NCBI GenBank assembly: GCA_963930655.1
Contig: OZ005621.1
Span: 13,937,001 to 14,001,000 of the forward strand
From: Myrica gale
Taxonomy: Eukaryota; Streptophyta; Magnoliopsida; Fagales; Myricaceae
Length of the DNA stretch: 64,000 bases
Reading direction: 5' to 3'
Below the pieces are notes generated by a model. It was given only the letters and a program-made list of their open reading frames with translations, did not search any database and was not told the origin of the DNA. Shown piece by piece: positions 1-11,929 of this stretch. A program made the translations under genes and the position numbers. The first letter of the stretch is position 1. The number at the start of each line of letters is the position of its first letter.

Positions 1-461
1 AGAAATACTTGTGAGAGACCTGCAGTGTTCTGTCATTACTTATGTAATTCAAGATGCGATTTAAATCAGATAGAAATCTGTAACTAAAATCAAGTTGAAA
101 CTTGGTGAGTAAATATAATTTTTCCCCTTATTTTTAATTGGAAATTTTGAGATTAGGATTGAAATGCAAGACGCACCATTTATTCTAAAATCTTAAACGG
201 ATAGGGAATGGTGAATTTGATCTCCTTTAAAGCTAAGTTTAGCAGCAGATTTATACAGAGAAGATAGGGGGTCCAGAAATGCACAAGTGCCCAGTAATGT
301 AAGAAAATTCACGGGGTAGAAAAAAAAAGAAAGAAAGACACCAGACGTGAGTCAAAGGAACTGGTGGTCCAAAACATTCACCTCCCGGATATATTGGTAT
401 TTCTGCGAACCCTTTTGATATATTGGTATCATCGATATAAAAATTTATCTAATTTTACATG
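1..461. other. AT-rich flank, nothing recognised
   Basis: No open frame of interest, RNA gene or repeat boundary is visible here. The left end of the Spm-like element that follows probably lies in or just right of this stretch, but no terminal inverted repeat could be placed. Confidence 0.4.
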
Positions 462-1367
462 TGCGAACTCATTATCAATGTATTTAACCTTTTATTAAAC
501 ATATTCTAACAAAATGAGTTTAACACACATCAACTCACATGTGCGAACTCATTATCAATGTCCTCAACTTACCATAATGATCTTCATCACTTCATTGGTG
601 TACATATGATCACAACATGGTAGGTACATGAAATGAAGATAAAATTTAAAAAACATTAGTGTACATCTGATAAACATATGGTAGGTACATCGTAGTAACA
701 TAATGAGCTTAACACTCTTTAACATAATGAGTAATCCAATGTGAATATGCAGTTCCAACTAACATATATGCGTTTAAACTATGCGTAAATTAGTTCGCAC
801 AAAACTAATACTGTGCGCACTTTAATATAACAGTTAGGACTTAAAATGGCGGGAAACAAAATATGTGAAAGTCAAATAAAATACATGTTCATACTACTAC
901 ATGTACATATACGAACTATACTAAAAACGTGCGAACTATCACGATTAATAGTCCGCACTTGTCGTTCTGTACAAACTAAATTATCAAAACGTCTTAAACT
1001 ATGCTTGTAGTGTGAACTTTAACTATGTTATTGTTCGAACTGTAGAACGAATAGTTGGGACGTAAATCCTAGAGTACACACTTCATTAGAGTAAGTGCAG
1101 ACTTAAGTATTTCAGTTGAAACAGAGTTCACACCAGTTTCTCTCAAACTCCCACAATATCAACAATGTTTGGAATTTTTATGTGTTAATAGGTTAAATAT
1201 TGTAACGTAAACATAAAGATAACAATTGGAGCTGAGACAAAAATGTACATAAAGAAGTGTCCATCATATCCAAAATAAGTACAAAATAAACATATCAAAG
1301 TGTCCAAAGTAACACTATCCTAAAATAAGTACATAACCCAAAAAGAAGACATAAAATAAAAATTGGA

Positions 1368-2767
1368 CTACTGAAGTGAATCAATCGTCCTCTGCATCGC
1401 ATAGACTGAACCGCTAAGGCGCTCGACCTTTTTGCCCAACTGATGTATCATGTCCTGCTGCCGGTCGAACCTCTGTCTAACGAGATCCTCAAGCCGACCG
1501 AAGCGATCAAGAAGCTCGGTGGCCCAGGCGGGTCGAGCTGCGTTGTCTACTGGTCCCTTGCCCCGTTTGAGCTGCGATCTGCTCTTCCTCAACGTCTCTA
1601 AGCAGACTGGACCGGGAGGCTTCTGCCTATCCTCTCCAACATGTGAAGGGACCTCAGCAGTATCTAAGAAGTTTGTCAAGAGGAGACCATAAGGAACGCC
1701 ACTAACCTCGAAGGAATCTGCTTCCTTCATGATATTCCGAAATATCAGTGATGGGAGGTCCACTGCGATCCCCCTCACAATGTACGCCATGAGCTTCGCT
1801 CTCTCGAAGCTCGCCTCACTGGTGCGCCGGCGAGGGTCAATATTTTATGCCACTATCAAGTGTAGCATTCGGAAAAAATCCGTCATGGCACTGTGAGGGA
1901 TGTTCGGCAAGTGGTCTGGGACTTCATCCTTCGCAGTCAGAAGCTTGTACAACTCACTATTAGTAGATAGATTCGGACGGTTAGCTACCTCCTCCTCCTG
2001 GTCGGGGTACGAAGGGCCCTCAGGTCGGGCAATACCCAAAAATTCGCTGATCTTGTCGGCCGAGAAAGTAACTGACACCCCCCTCAGGGTGATGTCGTAC
2101 GACGCCTGCAAATAAAGAAAGATGTTAGAAAAAAATGGACATGGTAACGCTTATAAATATATCATTCCCCAACCTGTAATTACACTGGAAAATCCAACAC
2201 AACCAAATATATATTACTATTCTATAAATTACTTCCACTCACAATTAATAAGTGCTTAATAATATTCAACAAAATATTTTCCAAATCTTAAATTACTACT
2301 AAAAGTACGTGTTCACGATATATATCCAAAATTCAGGCCATGAAGCGCTACAGTAAATCATAATACGTCTTATTTATCTAGTCTACCACAATTTTCCAAA
2401 GAAATTCCAGCAACTAAAATAACTTGTAACCGCAATCAGATTTTTGTTCACTTAAACCAAAGTCAATTATTTATATAATGATTACCTGGGCCGGCTCTCG
2501 CTCCAAGAAGCAACAGTAGAACTCAGATACAAGGGTCGCACAGACTAACCCTTTCTCCTCGCAGATGGGATTCCACCCCCATTGCGTGAAAATAGAGGAG
2601 AGGGTCTGCCCCTCAAATGTTAAATCCTCAAGATCCTGTAAATATGCCTCCCGCTCCATGTTCACGTCACGTGCCTCCATGAGCTCCCGACGCTAATCCA
2701 AAGTACGTGGCGGCGGGGATGGCGGCGAGGGCTCTCGGGATAACCTTGCTTTGACTCGTCGTGCCAT
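1368..2767 (-). pseudogene. Putative plant transposon protein (Transposase_32-like), two exons, broken
   Basis: Read on the minus strand, exon 1 runs 2767-2486 and exon 2 runs 2105-1368, with a GT-AG intron (2485-2106) in phase 0. The product begins MARRVKARLSREPSP (Arg/Pro/Ser-rich). A central region with the motifs RGVSVTFSADKISEFLGI, FFRMLHLIVA and FERAKLMAYIV resembles the family named putative plant transposon protein. It ends in a charged coiled-coil-like tail (RPAWATELLDRFGRLEDLV onward). Two in-frame nonsense codons break it: TAG at 2695-2693 and TAA at 1847-1845. There are no frameshifts, so decay looks recent. It sits between motif arrays and is probably the accessory gene of the surrounding element. 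The family assignment is from memory of its motifs and its biochemical role is not established here. A related C-terminal remnant lies at 24392-24778. Confidence 0.6.
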
Positions 2768-3060
2768 TTTCAGATTTAGTAACAAAGTATTTGCAAAGAA
2801 AATAGATAAATTAATTCATTTAAGTTTGAACTAACAATGTAAACAGTTAGAACTACAAAATAAAAAGTATGAACTAAAACAAACAAGGTTTAAACAAATA
2901 AGACGGAGTTGGAACATAAACCATCAAGTTGGAACATAAGTGCACACACACTAGTTTGAACTGAAAAACAACAGAAATACAATAACAGTTTCAACTAAGG
3001 GAAAACAAGAACTAAATGAACAGAAACTTATGTCCGAACTAAATGAATATAAACCAATTT

Positions 3061-3985
3061 CAGTTTGAACAGAAACTTATGTCCGAACTAAATGAATACT
3101 ATGTTGGAACAAATAATATTTGTTTTCAACTATGTCAAAATGATCAAATTCCAGTTTCAACTATCAAGATGGAGTCTGAACAACTCCGGAAGGTTTGAAC
3201 ATGTAAATATAGGTTCAAACAACCTCGAAACAGGTTTCGATAGGAACAATGGAGCCAAATAAATTTTGGAACCTATAGGGCCAAAGTTCGCACTGTCCAC
3301 ACAAACCATGGCTAAATTGAAGTTTCTGATTGTTGTTGTCTCTGGTACAGTTTGAACTACAGTAGCTCTAAGTTTGAACTAGAATCGAGTGTAAACCAAC
3401 TTTCAGTTTGAACAGAAACTTATGTCCGAACTAAATGAATATTATGTTGGAACAAACAATATTTGGTTTCAACTATGTCAAAATGATCAAATCCCAGTTC
3501 CAACTATCAAGATGGAGTCTGAACAAATCCGGAAGGTTTGAACATGAAAATATAAGTTCAAACAACCTCGAAACAGGTTTCAACAGGAACAATGGAGGCA
3601 AATAAATTTTGGAACTTATAGGGCCAAAAGTTCGCACTGTCCGAAGTTTCTGATTGTTTGTTATCTCTGGTACAGTTTGAACTACAATAGCTCTAAGTTT
3701 GAACTAGAATCGAGTGTAAACCAACTTTCAGTTTGAATAGAAACGTATGTCCGAACTAAAGGAATATATGTTGGAACAAACAATATTTAGTTTCAACTAT
3801 GTCAAAATGATCAAATTCTAGTTTCAACTACCAATATGGAGTCTGAACAAATGCGGAAGGTTTGAACATGCAAATATAGGGTTCAAACAACAGAGAAACA
3901 GGTTTCAACAGGAACAATGGAGGCAAATAAATTGTAACAACTTATTAAGGCCAGTTCGCACTGTCCACACTACAAAACCATGGCT
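3061..3985. repeat. Three-copy tandem repeat, about 325-343 bp unit
   Basis: Units starting at 3061, 3404 and 3729 share the order CAGTTTGAA, GTCCGAACTAAA, ATGTTGGAACAA, GGAGTCTGAACAA and AGTTCGCACTGTCC. The third copy is partial and a fragment of a fourth precedes the first. Each unit contains more than ten variants of the TTYGAAC motif, so the array multiplies the motif clusters of the element. Confidence 0.8.
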
Positions 3986-4003
3986 GAGTTGACTCAGCCA
4001 TGG
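3978..4003. repeat. Perfect 12-bp-stem palindrome with 2-nt centre
   Basis: CCATGGCTGAGT is followed by TG and then by its exact complement ACTCAGCCATGG. It starts four bases after a CACTACAAAA string (3968). A CACTA terminus followed by a hairpin is also seen at 21454. Confidence 0.85.
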
Positions 4004-4936
4004 CAGCCACCGCAAATCACCGCCAAATGTTGGCGGAATGCGGTCCAACAACCATGAAAAGAGTTTCCTCCCAAACAACACCACCAACCAACCCAAAATC
4101 AACTAAATCCAAGTAAAAAACTACACACATTCACCGCAAAAAAAACCGTCCAACCATTACCAAAAAATTGGATTTCAACACTGGAAAAACCCCCAAAATC
4201 TGTTAAAAGAAGAGGATAGAGAGATTACCAGGGTGGAGGAGGGTGCAGATGTTCTCCTAGCGCGATGGCACGACCTCTCTGACGGTGGTGAGCGGCTAAG
4301 TCCTCTGCATCGCCGGTTTCTTGCTGGAGAGGAAGAGGTTTTTGGGACGCAATGCGTCCCTGTTAAGACCTTTGGTTCTTTTTAAAACGCACAGACCCTA
4401 GTCCGCACTATTAAAAGTTAGGTTCGAACTTACCGAATCAGATATCCATCCACATGTGTGTATCCGCAAATGCAGTTCGCACGTTGCATTATGATGTGCG
4501 CCCAACCCAAAAGTTAGTTACCACACATATCCCACTAATACAAGTTTCAACTGACATTTAGAAAGTTTGAACTAAACGGACGCATTTAATGAAAGGTCAC
4601 ATCACATCGCATCGGTCTGCTGTGTCTGAGCCGTTGGAACTATGATATACCTAGTTCGGACTAGTTTAAATAAATCAAATTCTAGACAGGTGTCGAACAA
4701 GGGAAATTTAACAGTGCTAACTACAGTTCAAACCTAACACAATACTGTGCGCACTGGTGTGTTTAGTTGCAACTAACTTATAGGTAGTCCTAACTTGTAC
4801 ATTATTGGGACGTTTGTTTGCGTCCCAAAAGTGTCGTTCGCACGTAATTATACGTAGTTCGAACGAACATATATTAGTTCAAACTAGAAGGATTAAAAAC
4901 ACTAAAAATATTAAAATACACATACATACCTTACTA

Positions 4937-5194
4937 TCAAAAGCTCATATTCTTATTGGGAAAATCATGACCAAATTGTTGACAAGGACCTTTGATCAAA
5001 TATTCTCTACGAACTTTATCCATAATCCCAACATCACATTCTTCAATGTGTTTAAGTAACTATGGGTCAGCAACAATATCATTCTCACTAAATTCAATAC
5101 GAGGTCTTTTCAAACTAATCTTCGTTTCTAAAATAGAAGTCACGTTAGTAGTACTAGACGACCATACGTTGACAGGCTTCTTTATCAAAAACAT
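4937..5194 (-). pseudogene. hAT-type transposase N-terminal fragment (TTF-type zinc finger protein)
   Basis: The minus-strand frame from an ATG at 5194 carries the motifs ENDIVADP, then a TAG stop, then RREYLIKGPCQ and HDFPNK. The order 'DP.L....RREYL.KGPCQ...H.FP' is the start of plant TTF-type zinc finger hAT transposases (ZMYM1-like). A donor-like GTATGT follows the fragment. The catalytic core and dimerisation domain are absent, so this is a scrap of about 85 codons with one internal stop. It lies just outside the motif arrays and may come from a separate insertion. Confidence 0.6.
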
Positions 5195-5208
5195 ATCTAT
5201 TATCTAAA

Positions 5209-6373
5209 TAAAACAAAACAAAACAAAATTCATCAATCTAATTTCATAACCTAATCACAGTTTCACAACCTAGTCATAATCACAATTTTAATATAATGCA
5301 CAATCATCAATAATTCAAATTCACAGTGAGTCAATCAGACAAAATACATCAAATAGTCAAGAAGAAAACTTTAATGAGTCAATTAGACAAAATACATCAT
5401 ATAAATCTTACCACTTTCCAAAATTTAAATCAAGCACTAATCAAATTCACAAATTAATATAAACATAATCAAATTCAAAAATTAGTAATCAAATTCATAA
5501 TCTCTATAATGGAAAAATAATCAAATTCACAATAACCTAATCAAATTCATAATCTCATAACATAATCAAATTCACCAAATGATCCGTAACAGATTGACAT
5601 CTCATAATACCAATGTAGAATAAATATATTCACCAAATGATCCGTAACAAATTGACATCTATAATACCAATGTAGAATGAATATATTCACCAAATGATCC
5701 GTAACAGATTGTCTTCCCTAATTATAGAAGCGGGCCACATAGCCAGATGCTTATGAAAACTACCTTAATTGCTCTTGATTTGTTATCAAATCGGAGAAAT
5801 GGCAGGGTAATAGATATAAGAAAGGCACAATTCCAGCTAATAAATATTTATAGAAATTTTATGAATGTTTTAAAATTTGAGGTGGATGAATGTTTTTGTT
5901 AGATTTTAAGGAAAAGTAGTAAAAAATTAGATTTTTTATGAGAGTCGGTAAAAAAAAGTAAAAAAAAAAGATAATTTTAATAAATTTTCTTTATTTATTG
6001 TAATGAAAAGAAAGATAGGCTATGTTTGTTCATCAATTTCAATACCTTTTCATCGATCCCAATAATTTTTTACAAATTTCAACAACTTTTAAACTAACTT
6101 TTCACCAATCTCAAGAGAATCTAAACTACTTCTAAAAAAACACAAAAACAAAAACTATTTTGAGAACTAAACCAAACATAATCATAATTTCTTGAGATAC
6201 CATTTTCACATATAACGCAAATTTTTTCAGTCTCAAATAAACATTTGAGAATGTAGCCAAGCCATTAAGAATTGATGGTAAAACAAAATGACCAGAAATG
6301 TTACACGAAAATGATGGTTTATAGGTCGGCAAAATTTTTCCATCTGCCTCTACTGTATTTGCAATAAAAGAAA
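5209..6373. other. AT-rich spacer with degenerate short repeats
   Basis: There is no credible coding region. 5270-5570 is built from loose repeats of AATCAAATTCA. A clearer tandem repeat is listed at 5573-5710. Confidence 0.6.
5573..5710. repeat. Tandem repeat, 57-58 bp unit, about 2.3 copies
   Basis: Units begin CACCAAATGATCCGTAAC at 5573, 5631 and 5688 and differ by only a few bases. Confidence 0.85.
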
Positions 6374-6605
6374 GGGATAAATGCAAAATCAGTCCCTGTA
6401 CTATACGCAAAAATCGTTTTAGTCCATGTGATATGAAAATCATCGATTTAATCTCTGTGATTCTATTTTCATTTGTTATTGGTCCTCCATCAGGGACTGA
6501 TTTTATCACTTTCTGAAATCACAGGGACTAAATTGATATTTTTCATATCACAAGGACTAAATCGATTTTTACGTATAGCACAGGAACCAATTTTATATTT
6601 ATCTC
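6374..6605. mobile_element. Mutator-type MITE with roughly 90-bp terminal inverted repeats
   Basis: The left arm (GGATAAATGCAAAATC, TAGTCCATGTGATATGAAAA) and the right arm, read as its complement, pair over about 90 bp with a short loop, so the element is nearly all fold-back. Nine-base flanks TAAAAGAAA (6365-6373) and TAAAAAAAA (6606-6614) match at 8 of 9 positions, the target-duplication length of Mutator-like elements. It lies about 350 bp upstream of the Dof start codon. Confidence 0.75.
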
Positions 6606-6955
6606 TAAAAAAAAAGTTCCATTAGCAACTCATTTTAGGACCACACCACCTAACAATGCATGTGTTCGTACGTTTGTGACGTGTTAGGCTCGGTCTGAAC
6701 CAAGAGGGCCAAACCAGGTCCAGTCCAGTGGTTATTTAGCAACGTCAGCATGATACTGCTATTTGTGGCTTCTAGCCTGCTCCTTTTGATAGCAACTGCT
6801 ACTTTATACTGCCAAGCCTCATTTTCCACGTCTGGTTCCAGATTTTGCAGTTCTAGCAAGGGGGCTTTTTTTATGCTCTATAATTATTCTTTACTAAGAT
6901 TTTTGGGCAAATTTCGGACGGTGCAGTGAGATTGGGTCGACGGAGAGTTTCCGGC
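6606..6955 (+). promoter_or_regulatory. Upstream region of the Dof gene
   Basis: Non-coding sequence between the MITE and the Dof start. A TATAATTA stretch near 6879 is the only TATA-like string, 77 bp before the chosen ATG, so any leader would be short. Promoter function is inferred from position only. Confidence 0.3.
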
Positions 6956-7903
6956 ATGCAAGAAATCCCTTCTATCAAAGGTGGCGGAAGATGGGGAGCG
7001 GAACGGAGGCTCCAGCCTCATCAGCATCTCCAATGCCATCAACAGAACCACCACCAGGCGCTCAAGTGTCCCCGTTGCGACTCTATCAACACCAAGTTCT
7101 GCTACTACAACAACTACAACCTCTCCCAGCCCCGCCACTTCTGCAAGAGCTGTCGTCGTTACTGGACCAAAGGCGGCGTCCTCCGCAACGTCCCCGTGGG
7201 TGGTGGCTGCCGGAAGGCCAAGCGCTCCAAGCCGAAGCCTGCTTCCTCCGACGAATCCACTCCGCCGCAGCGGCGAGAACGCAAGACCAATTCTCATTCT
7301 AGTAGCGAGAGCTCCAGTCTCACCGCCACAAACACTACCGCCGCCACAGAGGAAGTGTCGGCGGTTACGGCGGCGCCTTCTTTAACCTCAACTTCGAATC
7401 TTTTGAACGTTCAAGACACCAAATTGCTTGCTCCAAATCCTAGTATCGAGAAAAGGTTGCTGGAACAAGGTTCCGATTGTGGGATATTCCCGGACATTGG
7501 GAGCTTCACGAGTCTGATAACGGCGTCGAACGACGCATTGCCACCTGGGTTTAACCTCATCCCGGAAATTACGCGGTTTAGGTTGAACCAACAAGATCAC
7601 GATCGTCATCAAGTTCAACAAAATCAACAACAGCACTGGCAGCTTGATCAGCAGCAGCAGCAGCAGCAGAAGGTGATGGATGGTGTCGCTGGTGACGAAT
7701 TGAATCTGCGGCAAGAGCTCATGCGTGGACTTGTTGATCTATCATCCTCCGAGAACAGAACCAGCTGTGGAGGATTCGGATCGTTGGACTGGCAAGTGAG
7801 TGGGGATCAAGGTTTGTTTGATCTTTCTAACACTGTTGATCAAGCTTACTGGAGTCAGAGTCAATGGCCTGATCCAGACCACCCCCGTCTCTATCTCCCG
7901 TAA
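6956..7903 (+). CDS. DOF5.4: Dof zinc finger transcription factor, DOF5.4/OBP4-like
   Basis: A single-exon gene of 315 aa for a plant-specific nuclear DNA-binding protein. The Dof domain has a C-X2-C-X21-C-X2-C zinc finger (Cys38, Cys41, Cys63, Cys66) and the diagnostic strings [15 protein letters not shown] and [14 protein letters not shown], the latter the basic part and likely nuclear signal. Dof proteins bind AAAG cores. After it come a Ser/Thr-rich linker (about 110-140), a Gln-rich tract (about 230-247) and a conserved C-terminal end, [18 protein letters not shown], finishing LYLP. That end and the start MQEIPSIKG match Arabidopsis DOF5.4/OBP4 as recalled, which decides the ATG at 6956 over an upstream in-frame GTG. 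OBP4 is described as a regulator of cell-cycle progression and growth; the same role here is inference. No frameshift or stop is seen. Confidence 0.93.
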   Translation: MQEIPSIKGGGRWGAERRLQPHQHLQCHQQNHHQALKCPRCDSINTKFCYYNNYNLSQPRHFCKSCRRYWTKGGVLRNVPVGGGCRKAKRSKPKPASSDESTPPQRRERKTNSHSSSESSSLTATNTTAATEEVSAVTAAPSLTSTSNLLNVQDTKLLAPNPSIEKRLLEQGSDCGIFPDIGSFTSLITASNDALPPGFNLIPEITRFRLNQQDHDRHQVQQNQQQHWQLDQQQQQQQKVMDGVAGDELNLRQELMRGLVDLSSSENRTSCGGFGSLDWQVSGDQGLFDLSNTVDQAYWSQSQWPDPDHPRLYLP

Positions 7904-9632
7904 ATCTCTTAACCCTAAATTAATTGAAAAATATATATATATCTCACACAAAATCAAAGATGAAAAATTGAGGGAGTTACTTGAGATGAAGCATATGACA
8001 CGATTTTATTAATTTGATAATATCTTTTTTTTGTTTCCTTTTAGTATAATCTTGGGTTTTATTTTGGTGAATTGAAGATATTTGGGTTGGATCTTGATGC
8101 GAATGCTCTTCTAATTCCTATGTGAATTAGTTTTTTAATTATCTGGGGGGTTTATGTTGCTAATGCATTTGGAATTAAATTAATCAAATATAAAAAGCAA
8201 GATATTAGAGTGGTTTTTGTCTTTATGTTGGTCGTTTGTGTTTCCTAAATCTCTGTGCTTATCTGCCAATCTCTTCAAGGGCTCAAAACACGAGCCAAGT
8301 ACGTCCGCTTTGGAATTGTGCCACGTCGTAGGTGGAGGGAGGCATTTGGATTAATGCGTAGTAGGGGCCACGCTGGGGTTACGTGCGAGGGTGACAACTG
8401 AGAGAGGGCGGTTTGTCGTGGCTCAGTCTCCATCCCACACACAGAACAGAACTGGCCGACAGTACTGGAGTGCAGAACAGGGCATATATATCCGGCGATG
8501 GTGACGCGTGGAGATTTGGGGCGGTTGGAGGAAAGGGTCCTCGTCGGTAGAGGCATGTGATTGGAATTAGGGGCGTACGGTAACGTTAGATTAGATTGTG
8601 GGTCCCATATCCTTACTCATCGGAATTCGGATCTCCGTCCCGCTCCACGCATCATGTCGTCGGGAAAATTCGAATCTTGACCCATATTACATTTCTGATT
8701 TTTTAATCGTGGTTTTAAGAACAATCGAAACTAGCTCCGATCAGCCAACATTAAACGTTGAACTCTCCTAGCTCCCTTCACGATGGTTAGACCACGCGGA
8801 CCATGGTCTGAAGCTAATTTTGGTTGCATCTAAGCCAGCCCAGATGAATTAGCTAGCCACAAATCCGACACCCTAAGTCAGCCGACTAGGCAGGCTGCAA
8901 TACCATCCACTTATCTTCGGATTTACTTCAATTTCAATTTGAAGAAGGGTATTATTTGGCAGTGAAGTGAAAGAATATTTATTTGTAGAAACGGTGGGAG
9001 TATGTACTAGACAGCCATATCCGTTCAAAAACCACAAAAACTGGTCTTCTCTCTATCAGTATGTTATGATATGCTTCGTCCTAGACCGGTCGTGATGGGT
9101 CTCTACAAGGTGGAGCCAGGCATGCAGCTTGCACGGTTTGGGGACCATTTGAATTGGTCTTCTCCAGTTCTCCTCCGATAGTTATCTTACGTAAACCCCC
9201 TCTTTAAAGACATCAATTTTTCATACCAAGTTTTGTACTTATACCAGTCATCAATTTTCCAGCAGAATTGAATGAGGGTTTTGGCGAATAAAGGTGAACA
9301 AGAGGAAAAATATCAAACGAGTGCCAGACCCGGCATGGCGAGGGTCCAATTCGGGTTACTTTCAGGTCTCTTGCTTTTAGTAGTTCCTGATGTGTATGTG
9401 AGGCCATTCTGTGAAATTTGACAGCATTACACAGTAATGGTATCGGAACCCACCATGAAAGTTATCCCTTGGCAGTTGGATTCACTTTCAATGGGGAACA
9501 ATAAAGGAGAGAGAACTGTACGTTTATGGAAGTTTGAGAGAACCGCACCTAATTTTCTTGTCTGGTTTTCCTTTTTATATTATTAAATAATATAAAATGT
9601 TCAGAATTTTTTTTCTTAACTAAAAAGATTTA
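7904..9632. other. Intergenic, nothing recognised
   Basis: Downstream of the Dof gene. The first part is probably its 3' untranslated region. Open frames here are short and show no family motifs. GC rises modestly at 8270-8650 without a gene. Confidence 0.5.
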
Positions 9633-10873
9633 GAAAAATTGATAATATGGTCACTAAGTTTATACCACGCTGACGATTTTGTCATTAGGTTTCATTTGAT
9701 TACTATATGGTCACTGAGTCCATACCCTCGTGACGATTTGGTCCTGTTGTTAAACTTATGTCAATCCATTTGACTTAATGCCCTACCACATTAGCTTTTT
9801 AATACGTTAGCACCATATGTCAGTCAGATTAATCACGTCAAATCATCATTAAATAAAATGACGTGTTTTGTCATAAAATTGACAATTTGGTAACTAAGTT
9901 TATACAGCACTGACAAAATAATTACTAGATTTACTTCTTTTTTACATTTTGTTCAATGAGTCCATGCCCGTGTGACAATATTATACCCGTGTGACGATAT
10001 GGTCCTTCCATACATATTTTGTCGCTACATTTTAAAAAATAATTAGTGAATTTTTATATTTATTATAATAAAAAAATAATTTAATAGAAAAAACATTATT
10101 TTATAAAAGTAAAATTTTGACTAGTAAATACAAGCGACTTGTAGTGTGCAATAATAAATATTTTTTGGGCTAATATTAATAGAGCTTTGTTTGAATATGG
10201 ACAGTCTTTGATGCCATATAGACGAGTCAATGCAGAAAATATCACTTTTACACTGTTATCTTTTTAATAAATGATATATAACTTACCACATTGTAATTAT
10301 GAGTCATTTTCAGGTGTTATTTTTATCATATTTTGACTTAACAAATATTGATTTTAGATATTTTATAGTTTCATTTAAAAAAATTCATCAATTCAATCGA
10401 AATTTTTTTTACATGTAAAATGATAATTTTATCTCGTGAATAATCTGCATGACATGTTTTGGTGACGTGTCATTGAATTCCGTTAAATAGATTGATGGAA
10501 TATGAACATAAAGACCAAATTGTCACGTGTTTGTACTCAGTGAGTGTAATGTAAAAAATGAAACCTAGTGACTAAATCATCAAAGTGGTATACACCTAGT
10601 GATCATATTGTCAATTTTTCTTTCATTTACATGACTAAACACAGTGTTTTGCTTAAAGCTTATGGCTGACGTGTTAATTTGGTCGACATGTGACGCTGAT
10701 GTGTTAAAAAGTTGACGTGGTAGGACATTCCGTTAAATGGATTGACGGAAGTTTGAAGACAGGACCAAATCGTCACGAGGGTATGGATTGAGTGACCATA
10801 TAGTAAAAAAATAAAACCTAGTGACTAAATTGTCAGCGTAGTATAAATCTACATATTATATTATCAATTTCTC
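9633..10873. mobile_element. Nested fold-back elements (Mutator-like, non-autonomous)
   Basis: The outer left arm (9633 on: ATTGATAATATGGTCACTAA, TACCCTCGTGACGATTTGGT) is mirrored at 10762-10873 (ACCAAATCGTCACGAGGGTA onward). Inside, a second left arm (9874 on) is mirrored by 10500-10620. The two arm types are diverged versions of one sequence, so one element seems to have inserted in a relative or duplicated internally. The interior is AT-rich and non-coding. Long inverted repeats with no open frame suggest a Mutator-like origin. Target duplications were not resolved. Confidence 0.6.
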
Positions 10874-11360
10874 AAAAATTTATTACACATATCTCTATAT
10901 CGAGCGAACTCAGACGAAATTCACCCAACTTAACGCACTATTTATCTTTTAACATCAATTGTGTACTTCAAGCAGGCTAAACCAAGATTAATTAAGTCAC
11001 TGATTTTATCTCCACGGAGAATCAAATCTATTTAACCCTTTTAGCAGTAAATTTCAAGTTGGGAATGTTTTCTCAGAAAAGAGTAATAAAAAATTATTAT
11101 TTTCTATCGAGGGTTGACATAACATGTGCCAACATGCTTCACATAAAGATTTAAGAGTGATAAAAGAATAACCAATCCCAAGACAATGTGCTAACTTGCG
11201 TCTGATTAAGGTGGAAAATGTAAAGAAAATCATGGTGAGATTTTCAAGAAGGTGGTGAGGGACAACAATGCCCATCTGCCATTGTTTTTGGGATCGAAAC
11301 ATTATTAAAAGCGTGATTGAGATTTTTTTGTTCCGATTTGTTTTTTTTTTAAAATTAATT

Positions 11361-11605
11361 CAGGGCTTTGTGCCGCGAGGGTTGGGCGGGGTGGGAGCCG
11401 CAGGGGTGGCTTGCGGCCACCCCGCCGAGGGGAGCCCAGATCTGGGCTCCCTCTCGCCCCACCACCGCCAGGGAGCCCAGATCCCTGTCGCCGGAGTGGG
11501 TGGCTTCCGGCCACCCTTGAGCAGGGGAGCCGCCCACCCTGGCGACGGGGAGCCCAGATCTGGGCTCCCTTCGTCGCGCGAAGGGGGGGTCTCCCCCGTT
11601 CGTTT
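11361..11605. repeat. GC-rich island with two 22-bp palindromes and hairpins
   Basis: A 245-bp block of very high GC sits in AT-rich DNA. Perfect 22-bp palindromes centred on CCCAGATCTGGG lie at 11430-11451 and 11548-11569, with a half copy at 11470. GGGTGGCTT(G/C)CGGCCACCC hairpins occur near 11404 and 11499. Open frames through it run in several frames on both strands and are composition artefacts. Poly-T and poly-A tracts flank it (11340, 11605), and a TIR-like tract (GACCAAATCGATAAA repeats, 11728-11835) follows. Confidence 0.7.
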
Positions 11606-11929
11606 TTTTTTTCCGAATATGCCAGGTTGACGTTATTTAAAAAAAAACATACACGTGTTGCAATTTTATTGGTGGTGACCTGACCCACCATTAGCTGACT
11701 GTGCACGAAGGAGACAAAATAGGACGAAAGGACCAAATCGATAAATGAAGATAACCTAAGGACTTATGTGACAAAATTTGAAATCCAGAGACCAAATCGA
11801 TAAAGGTCATAAAACCCAGAGACTATTTTGGTCATTAACCTTAAAAATAAAAATAAAACAACGACGAAGTCACAAAGTGACAAACGAAGACATCGCACGA
11901 AATTACTTGTTCGTGAATCTTCGAAATTG

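Larger units (their letters stand above)
462..4900 (-). mobile_element. Decayed Spm/CACTA-like element with CGAAC motif arrays
   Basis: Two flanks (about 462-1160 and 2820-4890) are packed with variants of one short motif: GTGCGAAC, GTCCGAAC, GTTCGAACT, AGTTTGAAC and their complements. They bracket a transposon-type pseudogene on the minus strand (1368-2767). Dense subterminal arrays of a short motif are typical of Spm/CACTA elements, where they bind the element's own DNA-binding protein. The same motif core and a similar protein end occur in the element at 21454-25830, which has a clear CACTA terminus, so I infer the same superfamily. No terminal inverted repeat or target duplication was found for this copy, so the ends are approximate. 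A CACTAC string at 3968, followed at once by a perfect hairpin, could be an internal or second terminus. Confidence 0.5.

Noticed and set aside
6926-6955. Upstream GTG extension of the Dof frame
   Set aside because: It is not an ATG, and the ATG at 6956 matches the recalled start of the DOF5.4 family.
8275-8556. Minus-strand frame of 93 codons downstream of the Dof gene
   Set aside because: No motif, no splice context and no repeat relation; treated as chance.
11268-11736. Overlapping open frames on both strands in the GC island
   Set aside because: They follow extreme GC composition and palindromes; no protein family motif is present.
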